From Actinomycetota bacterium (GTDB lineage: Bacteria > Actinomycetota > Acidimicrobiia > Acidimicrobiales > AC-14), in assembly GCA_005888325.1 (NCBI GenBank), contig VAWU01000051.1:1-47769 (forward strand): 47,769 nt of DNA. Direction: 5' to 3'. A model generated the notes under the pieces. The model was not told where the DNA came from. It saw only the letters and a list, made by a program, of their open reading frames with translations, and did no database searches. This document shows positions 16,480-25,341 of the stretch, one piece after another. The translations under genes were made by a program, and so were the position numbers. How positions within the stretch are numbered: the stretch's first letter is position 1; every line of letters begins with the position of its first letter.

Positions 16480-18297
16480 TCAGCCGCAGTTGTCGTCCGC
16501 GGTTCGGGGCCGGCAGCCGGCATCGGTAGTGAAGAGCAGACGGTCGAGGCCGACATCGGGGTCAGCACCGAAGATCCGAACCGTGTGCCGGCCGGCGGTC
16601 AGCTTGTCGATCGCCACCGGCGCGTCGAGCCGGCCGTCGCGCCAGTTGACCCAGGTCCAGTCGCCGGGTTCCAGGTCGGTCCCCCCGACTTCGATGCTGC
16701 ACCGCCTGTCGACCTGCACGTAGTACGACTTACCGGCGACGTCGGCCGGACGGATGCGTGACCAGATGAAGTAGTTCGCGGCCGCCGGCAGATCGACTTC
16801 GCCGGTCACGAAACCGTTGGCGGGGTTCGGCAGACTGGCGCACGTGCGGTTGCCGAACTCATAGGTGCCGATGTCCGGCCGAGGTCCGATCGGCACCTTC
16901 TTGTCGTCGAGGTCGTACAAGAAGCCGCTGGACAGGCTGTCGAGCGTGCCGGCATTGATCGCCGGGCTGTTGGCCGCCAAGTGAAAGTCGCTGCCGGCAT
17001 CGAGGAACAACGGGTCGTCCAGCTGGGAGCTGGCCGAGATCGGCCAGGTCGTCGCGGGACTACCGCCAACCCGCCAATAGATGTTGTTTCCTTCGGTAAA
17101 GCTGCCGTCGGACTCGAGGGCGTGGAGGCCGGCCACCAGGATGTTGTTCTCCGACGTCAAGATGGTCGGACTGCAGTGCGCGTAGCAGACCATGCCCTTG
17201 CTGGTCGCCGCGGTCAGAAACGCGGTGTTCCCGTACACCCGGGTGTCGTTGACCGGACCGTTGGGTTGCGGTGTGCCGTCGGCCCGGGTCGGGCCGCGGG
17301 TGATCATGAAGCTGGCCTGGTCGAGATCGGACGTCACGAGGTTGTAGGCATAGATGTTGCCGGTGACGGCGTGCCTCGGATCGACCCCCAACTCGGAGAA
17401 GGCCAGATTGCCGGAAGCCCGGTTGTGATGGATCCAGTTGCGCGAGCCGTTGTAGATCTCGACCGCCGATCCGTCCAGGCCGTAGCGATCCGAGAGGCCG
17501 ACGTTGCCGCGCAGGTCGTTGCCGGCGATCTCGTTGCTGTCCCCCCAGACCAAGACTCCGAAGGCACCCGAGTCGTCGTTGACGTTCACGTTGATCATGC
17601 TGTTGGGCCCAATCGTGTTGCCGACGATCTTGTTGTTGGTGGCGCCGCTGTTCACGTAGACCCCGGCGTAGAGACCGCTGGTCTTGGTGAAGAACAGCGT
17701 GTTGAACTTGGCGCCGCTCGAGAAGTTGAACCCCGACAAGTAGCCGTGAGCCGTGCTGGTCGCGCGCAGCTCGAGCGCCGCGATGCGGTTGTTCGAACCC
17801 TGGATGTTAACGATGCTGCCGGCGGTCGACCCGTTCGTGATGAGCGGCAACGGCCCACTGCCGTACGCGCTGACTGTGACGCCGCTCCACGGAATGGTGA
17901 TCGAGCCCGTCCAGCTGCCGCCGCGTTTGAAGAGCAGGCTCCCGCCGGGGGCCACGGCGGCGGTCCCGGCTCTGGCCAACGACTTCCAAGCCGTCTCGGG
18001 ACTACGACCGTCGAGGCTGTCGTCGCCGCTGACGCTGTCCACATAGAACGCCTCTGACGTCGGAGCGGGCGGCGGGGTGACGGTATCGAGATCGAGATAG
18101 GCGCCACCTGATGCGGTGCTGTCCCCGATGACCTGAAGGGGCCCGCTCGAGTCGGCCGCGGGGATCGTCTCGGGCTGAAGGTCGGCGCTGGATCCGGCCC
18201 CGAGGGCCCGGATCATGGTCATCGGATTGCCGGTGCCGCCGGCGCAGCCGGTGACGACGGTGAGGGCGCACATCGCCGCGATCACTCGCTGCTTCAC
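16480..18297 (-). CDS. secreted right-handed beta-helix lipoprotein with C-terminal carbohydrate-binding-like domain
   Basis: About 605 residues starting at a GTG. The signal peptide carries a good lipobox (VVTGC). After a low-complexity linker comes FYVDSVSGDDSLDGRSPETAW, the usual entry of pectate-lyase-like beta-helix proteins, then many parallel beta-helix turns rich in N-x-I and G-N patterns. The last 120 residues (from about ANGFVTGEVDLPAA) look like a jelly-roll carbohydrate-binding module of the CBM6/35 kind, including FIWSRIRP and HTVRIFGAD. It probably binds or cleaves an extracellular polysaccharide. Specific catalytic residues could not be identified. It is divergent from the exported phosphoesterase gene, with about 80 bp between them. 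Confidence 0.85.
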   Translation of the reverse strand: MKQRVIAAMCALTVVTGCAGGTGNPMTMIRALGAGSSADLQPETIPAADSSGPLQVIGDSTASGGAYLDLDTVTPPPAPTSEAFYVDSVSGDDSLDGRSPETAWKSLARAGTAAVAPGGSLLFKRGGSWTGSITIPWSGVTVSAYGSGPLPLITNGSTAGSIVNIQGSNNRIAALELRATSTAHGYLSGFNFSSGAKFNTLFFTKTSGLYAGVYVNSGATNNKIVGNTIGPNSMINVNVNDDSGAFGVLVWGDSNEIAGNDLRGNVGLSDRYGLDGSAVEIYNGSRNWIHHNRASGNLAFSELGVDPRHAVTGNIYAYNLVTSDLDQASFMITRGPTRADGTPQPNGPVNDTRVYGNTAFLTAATSKGMVCYAHCSPTILTSENNILVAGLHALESDGSFTEGNNIYWRVGGSPATTWPISASSQLDDPLFLDAGSDFHLAANSPAINAGTLDSLSSGFLYDLDDKKVPIGPRPDIGTYEFGNRTCASLPNPANGFVTGEVDLPAAANYFIWSRIRPADVAGKSYYVQVDRRCSIEVGGTDLEPGDWTWVNWRDGRLDAPVAIDKLTAGRHTVRIFGADPDVGLDRLLFTTDAGCRPRTADDNCG

Positions 18298-18367
18298 GCC
18301 TCTTCATCGACGCAACGGGGTCGAACCCTGAGGGAGACGAGGCCGGCCGATCGACCGACCGATGCCG

Positions 18368-18373
18368 TAGAGT
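18368..18373 (+). promoter_or_regulatory. putative leaderless-type -10 (TAGAGT) for the phosphoesterase
   Basis: TAGAGT ends six bases before ATG 18380, the same geometry seen at many other first genes in this window. It supports ATG 18380 as the original start of the phosphoesterase despite the frame problem downstream. Confidence 0.45.
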
Positions 18374-18379
18374 CCGCCC

Positions 18380-19704
18380 ATGCCGGCGGGGTCCCGATCG
18401 ACTACCTGAACCCGCAGCCCATCAGTCGTCGCCGTTTCCTGACCGGGTCGCTGGCGACTGCAGGGGCCGTGGCGCTCGGGGCGTGCACGGGCAGTGGAGC
18501 GAAGCGGCAGACGCGAGGGGTACCGCTCCCCGCCCCAGCGGAGGCGCCGTTCGACACGGTCGTCGTGCTGATGATGGAGAACCGATCGTTCGATCACCTA
18601 CTGGGTTGGCTCCCGGGCGCGGACGGACGCCAGGCCGGTCTCACCTATGCCGACAGTTCCGGCGCGGCGCGGCCGACCTGGTCCGTCGCTCCCGACTGGC
18701 AGGGATGGCGCTATGGCGATCCCCGGCACGACTGGCCGGCCGTCGCCCAACAATGGAACGGCGGGGCGTGTGACGGGTTCTTGAAGACGCAGGCCGTCGG
18801 CGACACCTACCCGATCAGCTACTACACGGCGGCCGACCTTCCGGTGCTCGCCACGCTGGCACGCGGCTACACCACCTTCGACCGGTACTTCTGCTCGGTG
18901 CTCGGTGCCACGTGGCCCAACCGCTTCTATCAGCACTGCGCGGCGACGGACGTCGACGACACGGGCATCTATCCCTACCTCGAAGATGCCAAATCACTGC
19001 CCCCGCCGGACAGGTCGCGGCTGTCGAAGTTGGACGTCGCCATCTGGGATCGTGTCCGTGGCGCAGGCCTCTCCGGTTGCTACTACTACTTCAGCGAGCC
19101 GATGACGGGTCTGTTCGCCAGCCGTCGCTACGACGACATCAGCCATCCGTACGAGCTGTTCAAGGAGCATGCCCGGGCAGGAACGCTTCCGAACGTCGCG
19201 TTCGTCGACCCCGAGTACGGGACCATCCCCGAGCTGACGGGGACGTCGAACGACATGCATCCGCACGGCAGCGTCAAGGTGGGCGATGCCTTCATCGGAG
19301 AGGTCTATAAACTGCTGCGGCGCAGTCCGCAATGGGACCGAATGGTGTTCGTGCTCACGTTCGACGAGCACGGAGGGTTCTACGATCACGTGCCGCCACC
19401 GAACGTGCGCGACGACAACGTCAATCCGAATTCCGGGCCGCATCCCGACTACTCCCGCCTGGGCTTCCGCGTCCCGTGCATCGTCATGGGTCCGTGGGCA
19501 CCGCCGCGGGTCGAGCACAAGGGCCCGTACGAGCATTGCTCGGTGTTGCGCATGATCGAGTGGCGCTGGGGCCTGAAACCGCTGCACGCACGCGACAGGT
19601 ACGCCCGCAACCTGGCGGACGCACTCGTGTTCTCGCGAGCCCGCTCGGCCATCGACGTCCCCGAGGTGGCGCCTCCGCCCACGGTCCCGCGCCCGGCGTC
19701 CTGA
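18380..19704 (+). CDS. Tat-exported phosphoesterase (phospholipase C/acid phosphatase family), start region frameshifted
   Basis: The mature part has the family motifs MMENRSFDHLLGW, DMHPHGSVKVGDAFI and FDEHGGFYDHVPPP, as in bacterial phospholipase C and AcpA-like acid phosphatases. A complete twin-arginine signal with lipoprotein Cys (ISRRRFLTGSLATAG...ALGAC) is encoded in frame from about 18421, but no ATG, GTG or TTG precedes it in that frame; the first conventional start is GTG 18469, inside the signal. ATG 18380 sits correctly after a -10 but is one frame off and stops at 18407. One extra G in the run at 18388-18391 would join ATG 18380 to the signal in frame. The gene is thus either mis-assembled, mutated or uses an unusual start. 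Confidence 0.85.
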
Positions 19705-19801
19705 CGCCGGGGCCGCCGCCCGTAGCTGTCACACCCCCCTGTCATGCTCATCTCGTCAGTGGTTGCCGGACGAGAACGGTAAGGGAAAGGGCAGCGGAGA
19801 A

Positions 19802-20461
19802 GTGGAGACACAGCGGTTCGAGCGGTTGGTGGAGGTGATGGCCCGCATGGCCGGCGGCGACCAGGCGGCGGTCTTCACGCTCTATCTCGAGTACGGCGAC
19901 CACGTCGCCGCGCTCATGCGACGCGAGCTGCGTCGCCTGGGTGTGCAGCACGTCGAGCCCGACGAGCTCGACGGCCTCGTGCTCAACGGGTGCCTGGCGC
20001 TGCTCGACGGTGCGGGCGCGTGGGATCCCGAGGGCGGGGCGTTGCCGTGGAACTGGGCGGTGAAGCGGCTGGCGGCGATCGCCGCGGGCTGGGTCGGCCA
20101 GCACGCCGACCCGCTCGACGACCACGACGTCGCAGTCGCCGAGCAGCTCCGGGCGATCGGGGACGAGCCCGAGGGCCTCGAGGTGTTCGAGCGGCTCGCC
20201 CCGTGCCACGACGGCTGCGCGCTGCTCGTCGAGGCGTTCGACCGCGGCAAGGTGAAGCCGCGCGACCGCGCCATCCTCCTCGAGGTCAAGCTGCAGACCG
20301 ACGCGGGCGATCCGTCGCCCTCGGTCACCGTCGCCCGCGACTACGGGCTCAACCCCGCCTTCGTCCGTCAGGTGGTCAAGCGCACGCTCGACCGCCTCCG
20401 CGTCCTGGCCGAGCGCGAGCCCCGCTTCGCCGGGCTCACCGAGCTCCCCATCCTGCGGTGA
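19802..20461 (+). CDS. sigma-70-like (ECF-type) regulator
   Basis: About 219 residues from GTG 19802; a TTG at 19763 is possible but has no ribosome-binding site. The N-terminal third resembles sigma region 2 (ARMAGGDQAAVFTLYLEYGDHVAALMRREL). The C-terminal third has a region-4-like helix-turn-helix (SVTVARDYGLNPAFVRQVVKRTLDRLRVLA). The middle is longer and less conserved than in standard ECF factors. It may direct RNA polymerase or act as a DNA-binding protein. No anti-sigma factor is adjacent. A 104-residue HTH-like gene follows after two bases, so the pair is almost certainly co-translated. Assignment as a sigma factor is plausible but not certain. Confidence 0.65.
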   Translation: METQRFERLVEVMARMAGGDQAAVFTLYLEYGDHVAALMRRELRRLGVQHVEPDELDGLVLNGCLALLDGAGAWDPEGGALPWNWAVKRLAAIAAGWVGQHADPLDDHDVAVAEQLRAIGDEPEGLEVFERLAPCHDGCALLVEAFDRGKVKPRDRAILLEVKLQTDAGDPSPSVTVARDYGLNPAFVRQVVKRTLDRLRVLAEREPRFAGLTELPILR

Positions 20462-20463
20462 GC

Positions 20464-20778
20464 ATGCCAACCTGGCTGACGATGCAGCCGGACGACGCAG
20501 CCCGCGACCGGCACCCGTCGGGGCAGTGGCGGCCCGACCTGGCGCGCCTGGCCGGCGCCATGGCCGACCGCCTCGCCGGCGAGGGGCATCCGTTCCCCCG
20601 ATTCGCGGCGTCGGTGCTGGCCGAGCGCGGCCGCCTGGGCATGGACCGCACCGCGTTCGCCGCTCACCTCGGCCTCGACGAGCCCACCATCGCGGCCGCG
20701 GAGGACGGCGTCCTCCCACCGGCCGACGCGCCAACCGAGCTCAGCCGCCTCTCGCTCTTCGACGAAGACGGTGCCTGA
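20464..20778 (+). CDS. small helix-turn-helix-like protein, partner of the sigma-like gene
   Basis: 104 residues, starting two bases after the sigma-like gene stops. The C-terminal half reads GMDRTAFAAHLGLDEPTIAAAEDGVLPPADAP, which has the spacing of an XRE-type helix-turn-helix with a recognition helix at EPTIAAAE. The N-terminal half is rich in Arg, Pro and Trp and was not recognised. It could be a DNA-binding co-regulator, an antagonist of the sigma-like protein or an antitoxin-like element. The immediate junction with the preceding gene argues for a joint function. No close named family was recognised. Confidence 0.6.
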   Translation: MPTWLTMQPDDAARDRHPSGQWRPDLARLAGAMADRLAGEGHPFPRFAASVLAERGRLGMDRTAFAAHLGLDEPTIAAAEDGVLPPADAPTELSRLSLFDEDGA

Positions 20779-20820
20779 GACAGCCCACGGTTCCGGGGCA
20801 CGATCGCGCCGATCCGCCCC

Positions 20821-21696
20821 TCAGGCCGATGCCGACCAGCGACCGGCGTCCGGTGCGAACGTCCAGCGACCCGACGGAGGGTCGAGCACCGGGAGCCGTT
20901 CGGCGTCGGGCTCGACGACCGACGCGCACTGGTAGCCGATCGACGTCTCTTCGACGTCGATCTCGACCACGGCCACCTCGTACGGCGGCTCGACGAGCGC
21001 GGCGAACACCAGCTGGAGCACGTTCGCCTCGGTCGTGACGCCGCGGAGATGGAGGTGGCCGCTCAGGACGACGACGGGTTGGTCGGTCGCAGGCAACACC
21101 GACGGGGTCGGCGCCAGGATGCCGAGGTGCCCCGAGTAGAGGAGCTCCGCGTCTCGGCAGCGGTCCTCGAGCGTCAACACCGGGAAGTGGGTGAGAAGCA
21201 CGTCGAGTCCCCCGTGGGGATCGGCGTCGGCCAGCCGGCGGCCGCTCACGTCGAACGGCTGGAGCTGCCGCTCACTCATGCCCGTCACCTCGTGCACCGC
21301 GAGCCCCGAGCCCGCCGCGGCGAAGGCCTTCACCGCAGGAGCTTCGGCTTGGCATGCGAACGGCGACGCGACGAGTCCCGCGCCGCGGCCGACCACCTCG
21401 TCCTCCAACCGGGCTCCGGGCGTCAACACGTCGTGGTTGCCGCTCAGCAGCAGCGCCGGACGACCGGCGGACGCCACCGCGTCGACCACGCGCCGAAGCG
21501 ACGTGCGGTCGCCGAAGTGCGCGAGATCGCCGAGCACCACCACCACATCGGTGCCGTCGAGGAGCGGGTGGCCCAGGGCCGCGTCCAGCCGGTCATGCGC
21601 GTCGGCCAACCGGAACGGGTTGTGCCATCCGGTGTCCTCCACCCGCTCGAGCGCGAGGTGAGGGTCGGCGATCACGCCCAGCCTTGTCCTGCTCAC
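20821..21696 (-). CDS. calcineurin-like metallophosphoesterase
   Basis: About 291 residues. All metal-binding blocks of the family appear in order: ADPH near residue 10, VVLGDLAHFGD near 55, LLSGNHD near 85, LLTHFPV near 167 and LSGHLHLRG near 210. These bind two metal ions and hydrolyse phosphomono- or diesters. The closest general resemblance is to cyclic-nucleotide phosphodiesterase (CpdA/Icc-like) and YfcE-like groups, but the substrate cannot be told. The start is a GTG with no clear ribosome-binding site. It is convergent with the sigma-like/HTH pair, with 42 bp between stops. Confidence 0.9.
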   Translation of the reverse strand: MSRTRLGVIADPHLALERVEDTGWHNPFRLADAHDRLDAALGHPLLDGTDVVVVLGDLAHFGDRTSLRRVVDAVASAGRPALLLSGNHDVLTPGARLEDEVVGRGAGLVASPFACQAEAPAVKAFAAAGSGLAVHEVTGMSERQLQPFDVSGRRLADADPHGGLDVLLTHFPVLTLEDRCRDAELLYSGHLGILAPTPSVLPATDQPVVVLSGHLHLRGVTTEANVLQLVFAALVEPPYEVAVVEIDVEETSIGYQCASVVEPDAERLPVLDPPSGRWTFAPDAGRWSASA

Positions 21697-22102
21697 ACCG
21701 ACAGTCTCGCCCGACCGCGCGCGGAGCGTCGACCCTGCGTCGTCAGCCTCTAGCGGGGCCGGAACCCGATCACTAGATTCCTACGCCGATGTGACGGGGC
21801 GGGTCGATGGTGGGCTCCGGGGGGTCACGGTGGGGCGAGCGCGCGAGCGTCGGTCGGTCGATGAAGTCGGAGTTCTCAGGGATTTTGGGGAACCACCGCC
21901 CGCCGATGGCGTGCTTCCTCGGCATCGGCGGACGTCGGCAATCCGTCGTCGCCACCGACGAGGCTCGGCGTTGGTACCCACGCCGTGTGGAGAGCCGCTG
22001 GTCGATCATCATCGCCGACGCTGCCGCTGCGACTCGTCGCCGCCTCGCGCGCGCTCGCGGTCGATTGAAACTCACCGCTCTGACGTCGGGACCGCCGCGC
22101 GC
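21697..22102 (+). other. 405-bp region before the GT2 gene: long leader with start-stop and uncertain small ORF
   Basis: No recognised gene lies here. A TAGATT hexamer at 21774-21779 could be a -10, and nine bases later an ATG is followed at once by TGA (21789-21794). If transcription starts there, the GT2 mRNA would have a leader of about 315 bases. An ORF from ATG 21807 to 22157 encodes about 116 residues, overlaps the GT2 start and resembles no known protein, although parts of its codon use look coding. Several GC-rich inverted repeats are visible, but I could not match a known riboswitch. Confidence 0.3.
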
Positions 22103-23356
22103 ATGCTCTTGGTCCTTTCCCGTGATGGCGCCACGATCGCGTTGCTCGGTGTGCTGACCATCCTTGGCTGGGCGCTGCTCGAGAGGCTGCATCGGTACAG
22201 CTGGCGCAGCATGGGAGGCCTCTACACGCTGGTCGTGAGCGGCTATGTCCTCTCCCGCTTCACCCTGGCGGCGCTCTACCGCACGCCGGAGGACACCGGG
22301 ATTCAGCCAACCGTTGCCATCATCGTGCCTGCTTTCAACGAGGGCAGGGCGATCGTCGAAACGATCGAAGCCTGCTGTGGGGTCCAGTATCCGGTCGACA
22401 AGCTGGAGATCGTGTGTGTCAACGACGGATCCAGCGACGACACGTGGGCTCGCATGGTCGCGGCGGCGTCACGCTCGCGAAGGGCGGTCCAGTGCATCGA
22501 CCTACCCGAAAACCGTGGCAAGCGGGCCGCGTTGGCGACGGGAATTCGAGCGACCGGCGCCGAGATCCTCGTCTTCGTGGACTCCGATTCGGCGCCAGAC
22601 CCGCCCGCGGTCGGCCGCATCGTCCAGGCGTTCTCCGATCCCAGAGTCGGTGCGGTCTCCGGTATCACCTATGTACGCAACGCGGGAGACAACCTCCTCA
22701 CGCGCATACAGGCGGCCCGGTACTTCATCTCTTACGCGCTGCTCAAGGCCGCGGAGTCCGTCGTCGGGGCCGTGACCTGTTGCTCGGGCTGTTTCGCTGC
22801 TTACCGTCGAGACGCAGTTCTTCCGGTGCTCGAGGCGTGGGAGCACCAGCGTTTCCTTGGCGCAGCGTGCACCTACGGCGACGATCGTTCACTCACCAAT
22901 CAGATCCTTCGGACAGGGTGGCGAACGCGCTATCACGCTCGGGCCGAGTCGTGGACGAAGGTTCCTGACGAGTACGCGACATTCTTCCGTCAGCAGCTGC
23001 GCTGGAAGAAGTCGTGGCTCCGGGAAGGGTTGCTGCTCATGGGCCACATCTGGCGTACCCGCCCGATCGCGCTGCCCTCGATCGGCATAGCTGCCCTCAC
23101 GGGGCTCCTCAGTCCGCTCATTCTTTTCTGGAACTTCTGTTGGATGCCTGGGCACCAAGGCATCTTTCCGGTCGTGTACGCCATGGCGCTCTACCTCGTC
23201 GCCATGGCGTACAGCCTCTACTACCGCTCGGCCCGCAAAGATGGCCTGTGGCTCTACGCCTGTCTGGGAACGCTGTTCTATCTGGCTTTCTCGGCGCAGC
23301 TGCTGTGGGCGCTCGCTCGGGTGCGCGACGGTTCCTGGGGTACCCGCCGTGTCTAG
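22103..23356 (+). CDS. processive family 2 glycosyltransferase, hyaluronan/chitin-synthase-like
   Basis: About 417 residues. An N-terminal membrane helix is followed by a GT-A domain with VPAFNEG, VNDGSSDDT, the DxD metal site DSDS (Asp 160 and 162), the acceptor loop GDDRSLTN (259-266) and QQLRW (297-301), then three C-terminal membrane helices. GDDR followed by LTN and QxxRW are features of hyaluronan, chitin and related synthases that polymerise and export a sugar chain. UDP-GlcNAc or UDP-GlcA would be typical donors, but the product here is unknown. ATG 22103 was chosen because the frame upstream looks non-coding. Its stop overlaps the start of the deacetylase by 8 bp. Confidence 0.9.
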   Translation: MLLVLSRDGATIALLGVLTILGWALLERLHRYSWRSMGGLYTLVVSGYVLSRFTLAALYRTPEDTGIQPTVAIIVPAFNEGRAIVETIEACCGVQYPVDKLEIVCVNDGSSDDTWARMVAAASRSRRAVQCIDLPENRGKRAALATGIRATGAEILVFVDSDSAPDPPAVGRIVQAFSDPRVGAVSGITYVRNAGDNLLTRIQAARYFISYALLKAAESVVGAVTCCSGCFAAYRRDAVLPVLEAWEHQRFLGAACTYGDDRSLTNQILRTGWRTRYHARAESWTKVPDEYATFFRQQLRWKKSWLREGLLLMGHIWRTRPIALPSIGIAALTGLLSPLILFWNFCWMPGHQGIFPVVYAMALYLVAMAYSLYYRSARKDGLWLYACLGTLFYLAFSAQLLWALARVRDGSWGTRRV

Positions 23357-24318
23357 GTTGAGCCGCATTTTGGTCACCACCGCGGCCCTCGTCGCGCTCA
23401 CGATGATCAGCGTGGACTTCGTGCGCTCGGTGGAAGCGGACGAGCGTCGGGTTCCTGCGCCGCGGGTGGCCCCGGGCTTCGCGATCTTCGCCAAAGCGAT
23501 GGGTATCCCGGACTATCGCGCGGGTGTGCCGGTGCTCACCTACCACGGAGTCGCCGGTGGTTTCGCCTCAACACTTCGCTCAACAACTGGCGATGCTCCG
23601 AGGAGCCGGTTTCCATTCTGTCTCCCTGGCCCAAGTCGAAGCTGTGCGTGCCGGCGAAGCCGTTGTCCTCCCTCCGCGCCCCATCCTCCTGACCTTCGAC
23701 GACGGGGTCGGGAGCGCTTGGACCGCGGCCGATCCGATCCTGGCTCGCTACGGCTTCCGCGCCGCGATGTTCGTGATCACGTCTCGTATCGCCCACGACC
23801 GTGCCTCCTACTACCTCACGTCGGGTCAGTTACGGGCGATGCGCGACAGCGGGCGGTGGGAGATCGGGTCGCACACCCACAATCAACACGTCTTGGCGGC
23901 GCTGCCGGGTCGGCGCTCGGGCCCCGCGCTCAACAACCGCGTGCTGCTGGCGAGCGGAAGGCCCGAGAGCTTCCGGCACTGGCGCACGCGCGTGGGTCGC
24001 GATCTCGACATCAGCCGGCGCACCCTCTCCGAGCGCTTGGGCGTGACCGCTCGAGCGTTCGCCTACCCCTTCTCAGCGACGAGTGAGTCGACGAACGATC
24101 CGCGGATCTCAAGTGAGCTCGACGCGCTCGTGGCCGCTCGGTTCCCACTGGCATTCACGAACACACGGGACCCACACGCCATCGTCGCCCATTGGACGCC
24201 CCGAGGGCCCCTTCCGCGCCTACCGGTGGACGCCCGGACCACCGCCGTGGAGCTGCTGACACGCCTTCGAGTCGCAACCGAGGACGCCGCGGTCGTGCTC
24301 AGCGTGTCATCGGCATGA
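23349..24318 (+). pseudogene. polysaccharide deacetylase (NodB-like), frameshifted
   Basis: From GTG 23349 one frame encodes a signal anchor (LVTTAALVALTMISVDFV), a linker and the first NodB block VPVLTYHGVAGG, then becomes non-coding. From about 23557 the +1 frame continues with VSPQHFAQQLAMLRGAGF, LLTFDDGVGSAW (catalytic Asp-Asp), IGSHTHNQHVL (metal His pair) and AFAYPFSA. The two parts form one normal deacetylase, but the frames disagree, and the expected residues between the YHG and SPQHF blocks are too few, so a small deletion with frame change is likely. It is translationally joined to the GT2 synthase and would have de-N-acetylated its polymer outside the membrane. A sequencing error remains possible. 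Confidence 0.75.
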
Positions 24319-24407
24319 TGTGTGCTGCGCGGAACAGACTGACTGTGCTCATCGCCGACGTCTGATTCGAAGCAACACCCCGATGCCGGAGCCGCGAAGA
24401 TGGCTCG

Positions 24408-25322
24408 GTGGCCGCTCACGATGTCGGACAGGCGCGCCCGGTGGTGGAGAGACGTCCGGTGGCGGGGTCGCTGGCGGTGCTCTCCGCCGTCGGGGTGTGG
24501 GGCGGGGTCGCGGTCGTGGCCAAGGCCGTCGGCGACATCGACGGCCTGGTGCTCGGCTTCCACCGCCTCTGGATCGGCGCCTTGGTCACCTCCGCGGTGT
24601 TCTACGCACGCGGGGGTCGGTACAACCGGCGGCTGCTGCGGCTGTGCCTGCCGGGAGGGCTGGCGTTCGGCCTCGACATCGTCCTGTTCTTCAGCGCCCT
24701 CAAGCACACCACTGTCGCCAACGCGACCGTCATCGGCGCGCTTCAACCCGCGCTCGTGCTGCTGCTCGTCGGCAGGCTGTTCGGCGAACGGGTCACCGGG
24801 CGAGCAGTCATGTGGACGATGGTGGCCATCGGCGGCGTCGCCGTCGTCGTGTTCGGGTCCTCCGCCACACCGGTGTGGAGCCCGAGCGGTGACCTCCTCG
24901 CCACGGGCGCGCTGTTCGCGTGGACCTGGTACTTCGTCGCCTCCAAGCAGGCGAGACGCGACCTGAGCGCCTTCGAGTTCCTCGCGGGGATGACGCTCGT
25001 GGCGGCCGTCGCGGTCACACCGGTGACCCTGTTGTCGGGCCAGCGCATCGACCCCGGCAGCGCGGGTGACTGGGCGAGGATCGCTGCGCTCGCCGTCGGC
25101 TCGGGCGGGCTCGGCCATCTCCTGATCAGCTGGGCCCACGACCATGTCGAGCTGGCGGCGATGTCGCTCCTCACCCTGGCGGTGCCGGTGGTCGCGACGG
25201 TGAGCGCCGCGCTCTTTCTCGACGAGCGCATCGTCGCCCTGCAGGTGATCGGCATGGCGATCGTCGTGTGCGCGCTGGGCGCGGTCGTGCTGAGAGAGAC
25301 GGGTCGCGCTCCCGTTCTCTGA
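24408..25322 (+). CDS. EamA/DMT-family transporter
   Basis: About 304 residues with ten hydrophobic segments arranged as two five-helix EamA repeats. The second repeat ends with the usual LDERIVALQVIGMAIVVCALGAVVL. The loop ANATVIGALQPALVLLLVGRLFGERVTG is typical of the drug/metabolite exporter superfamily. These proteins export amino acids, metabolites or drugs, and the substrate here cannot be told. GTG 24408 gives a short basic tail; GTG 24441, nearer the first helix, is also possible. It stands alone between the deacetylase remnant and the convergent Hsp20 gene. Confidence 0.88.
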   Translation: MAAHDVGQARPVVERRPVAGSLAVLSAVGVWGGVAVVAKAVGDIDGLVLGFHRLWIGALVTSAVFYARGGRYNRRLLRLCLPGGLAFGLDIVLFFSALKHTTVANATVIGALQPALVLLLVGRLFGERVTGRAVMWTMVAIGGVAVVVFGSSATPVWSPSGDLLATGALFAWTWYFVASKQARRDLSAFEFLAGMTLVAAVAVTPVTLLSGQRIDPGSAGDWARIAALAVGSGGLGHLLISWAHDHVELAAMSLLTLAVPVVATVSAALFLDERIVALQVIGMAIVVCALGAVVLRETGRAPVL

Positions 25323-25341
25323 ACGGACGAGGAAGGCGAAC

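Noticed and set aside
18309-18330. T-arm-like GGGTCGAACCC suggesting a tRNA
   Set aside because: No acceptor stem, anticodon arm or CCA context could be built around it.
21861-21930. GGGGAACCACCG segment as a riboswitch core
   Set aside because: I could not fit the conserved bases of c-di-GMP or c-di-AMP riboswitches around it.
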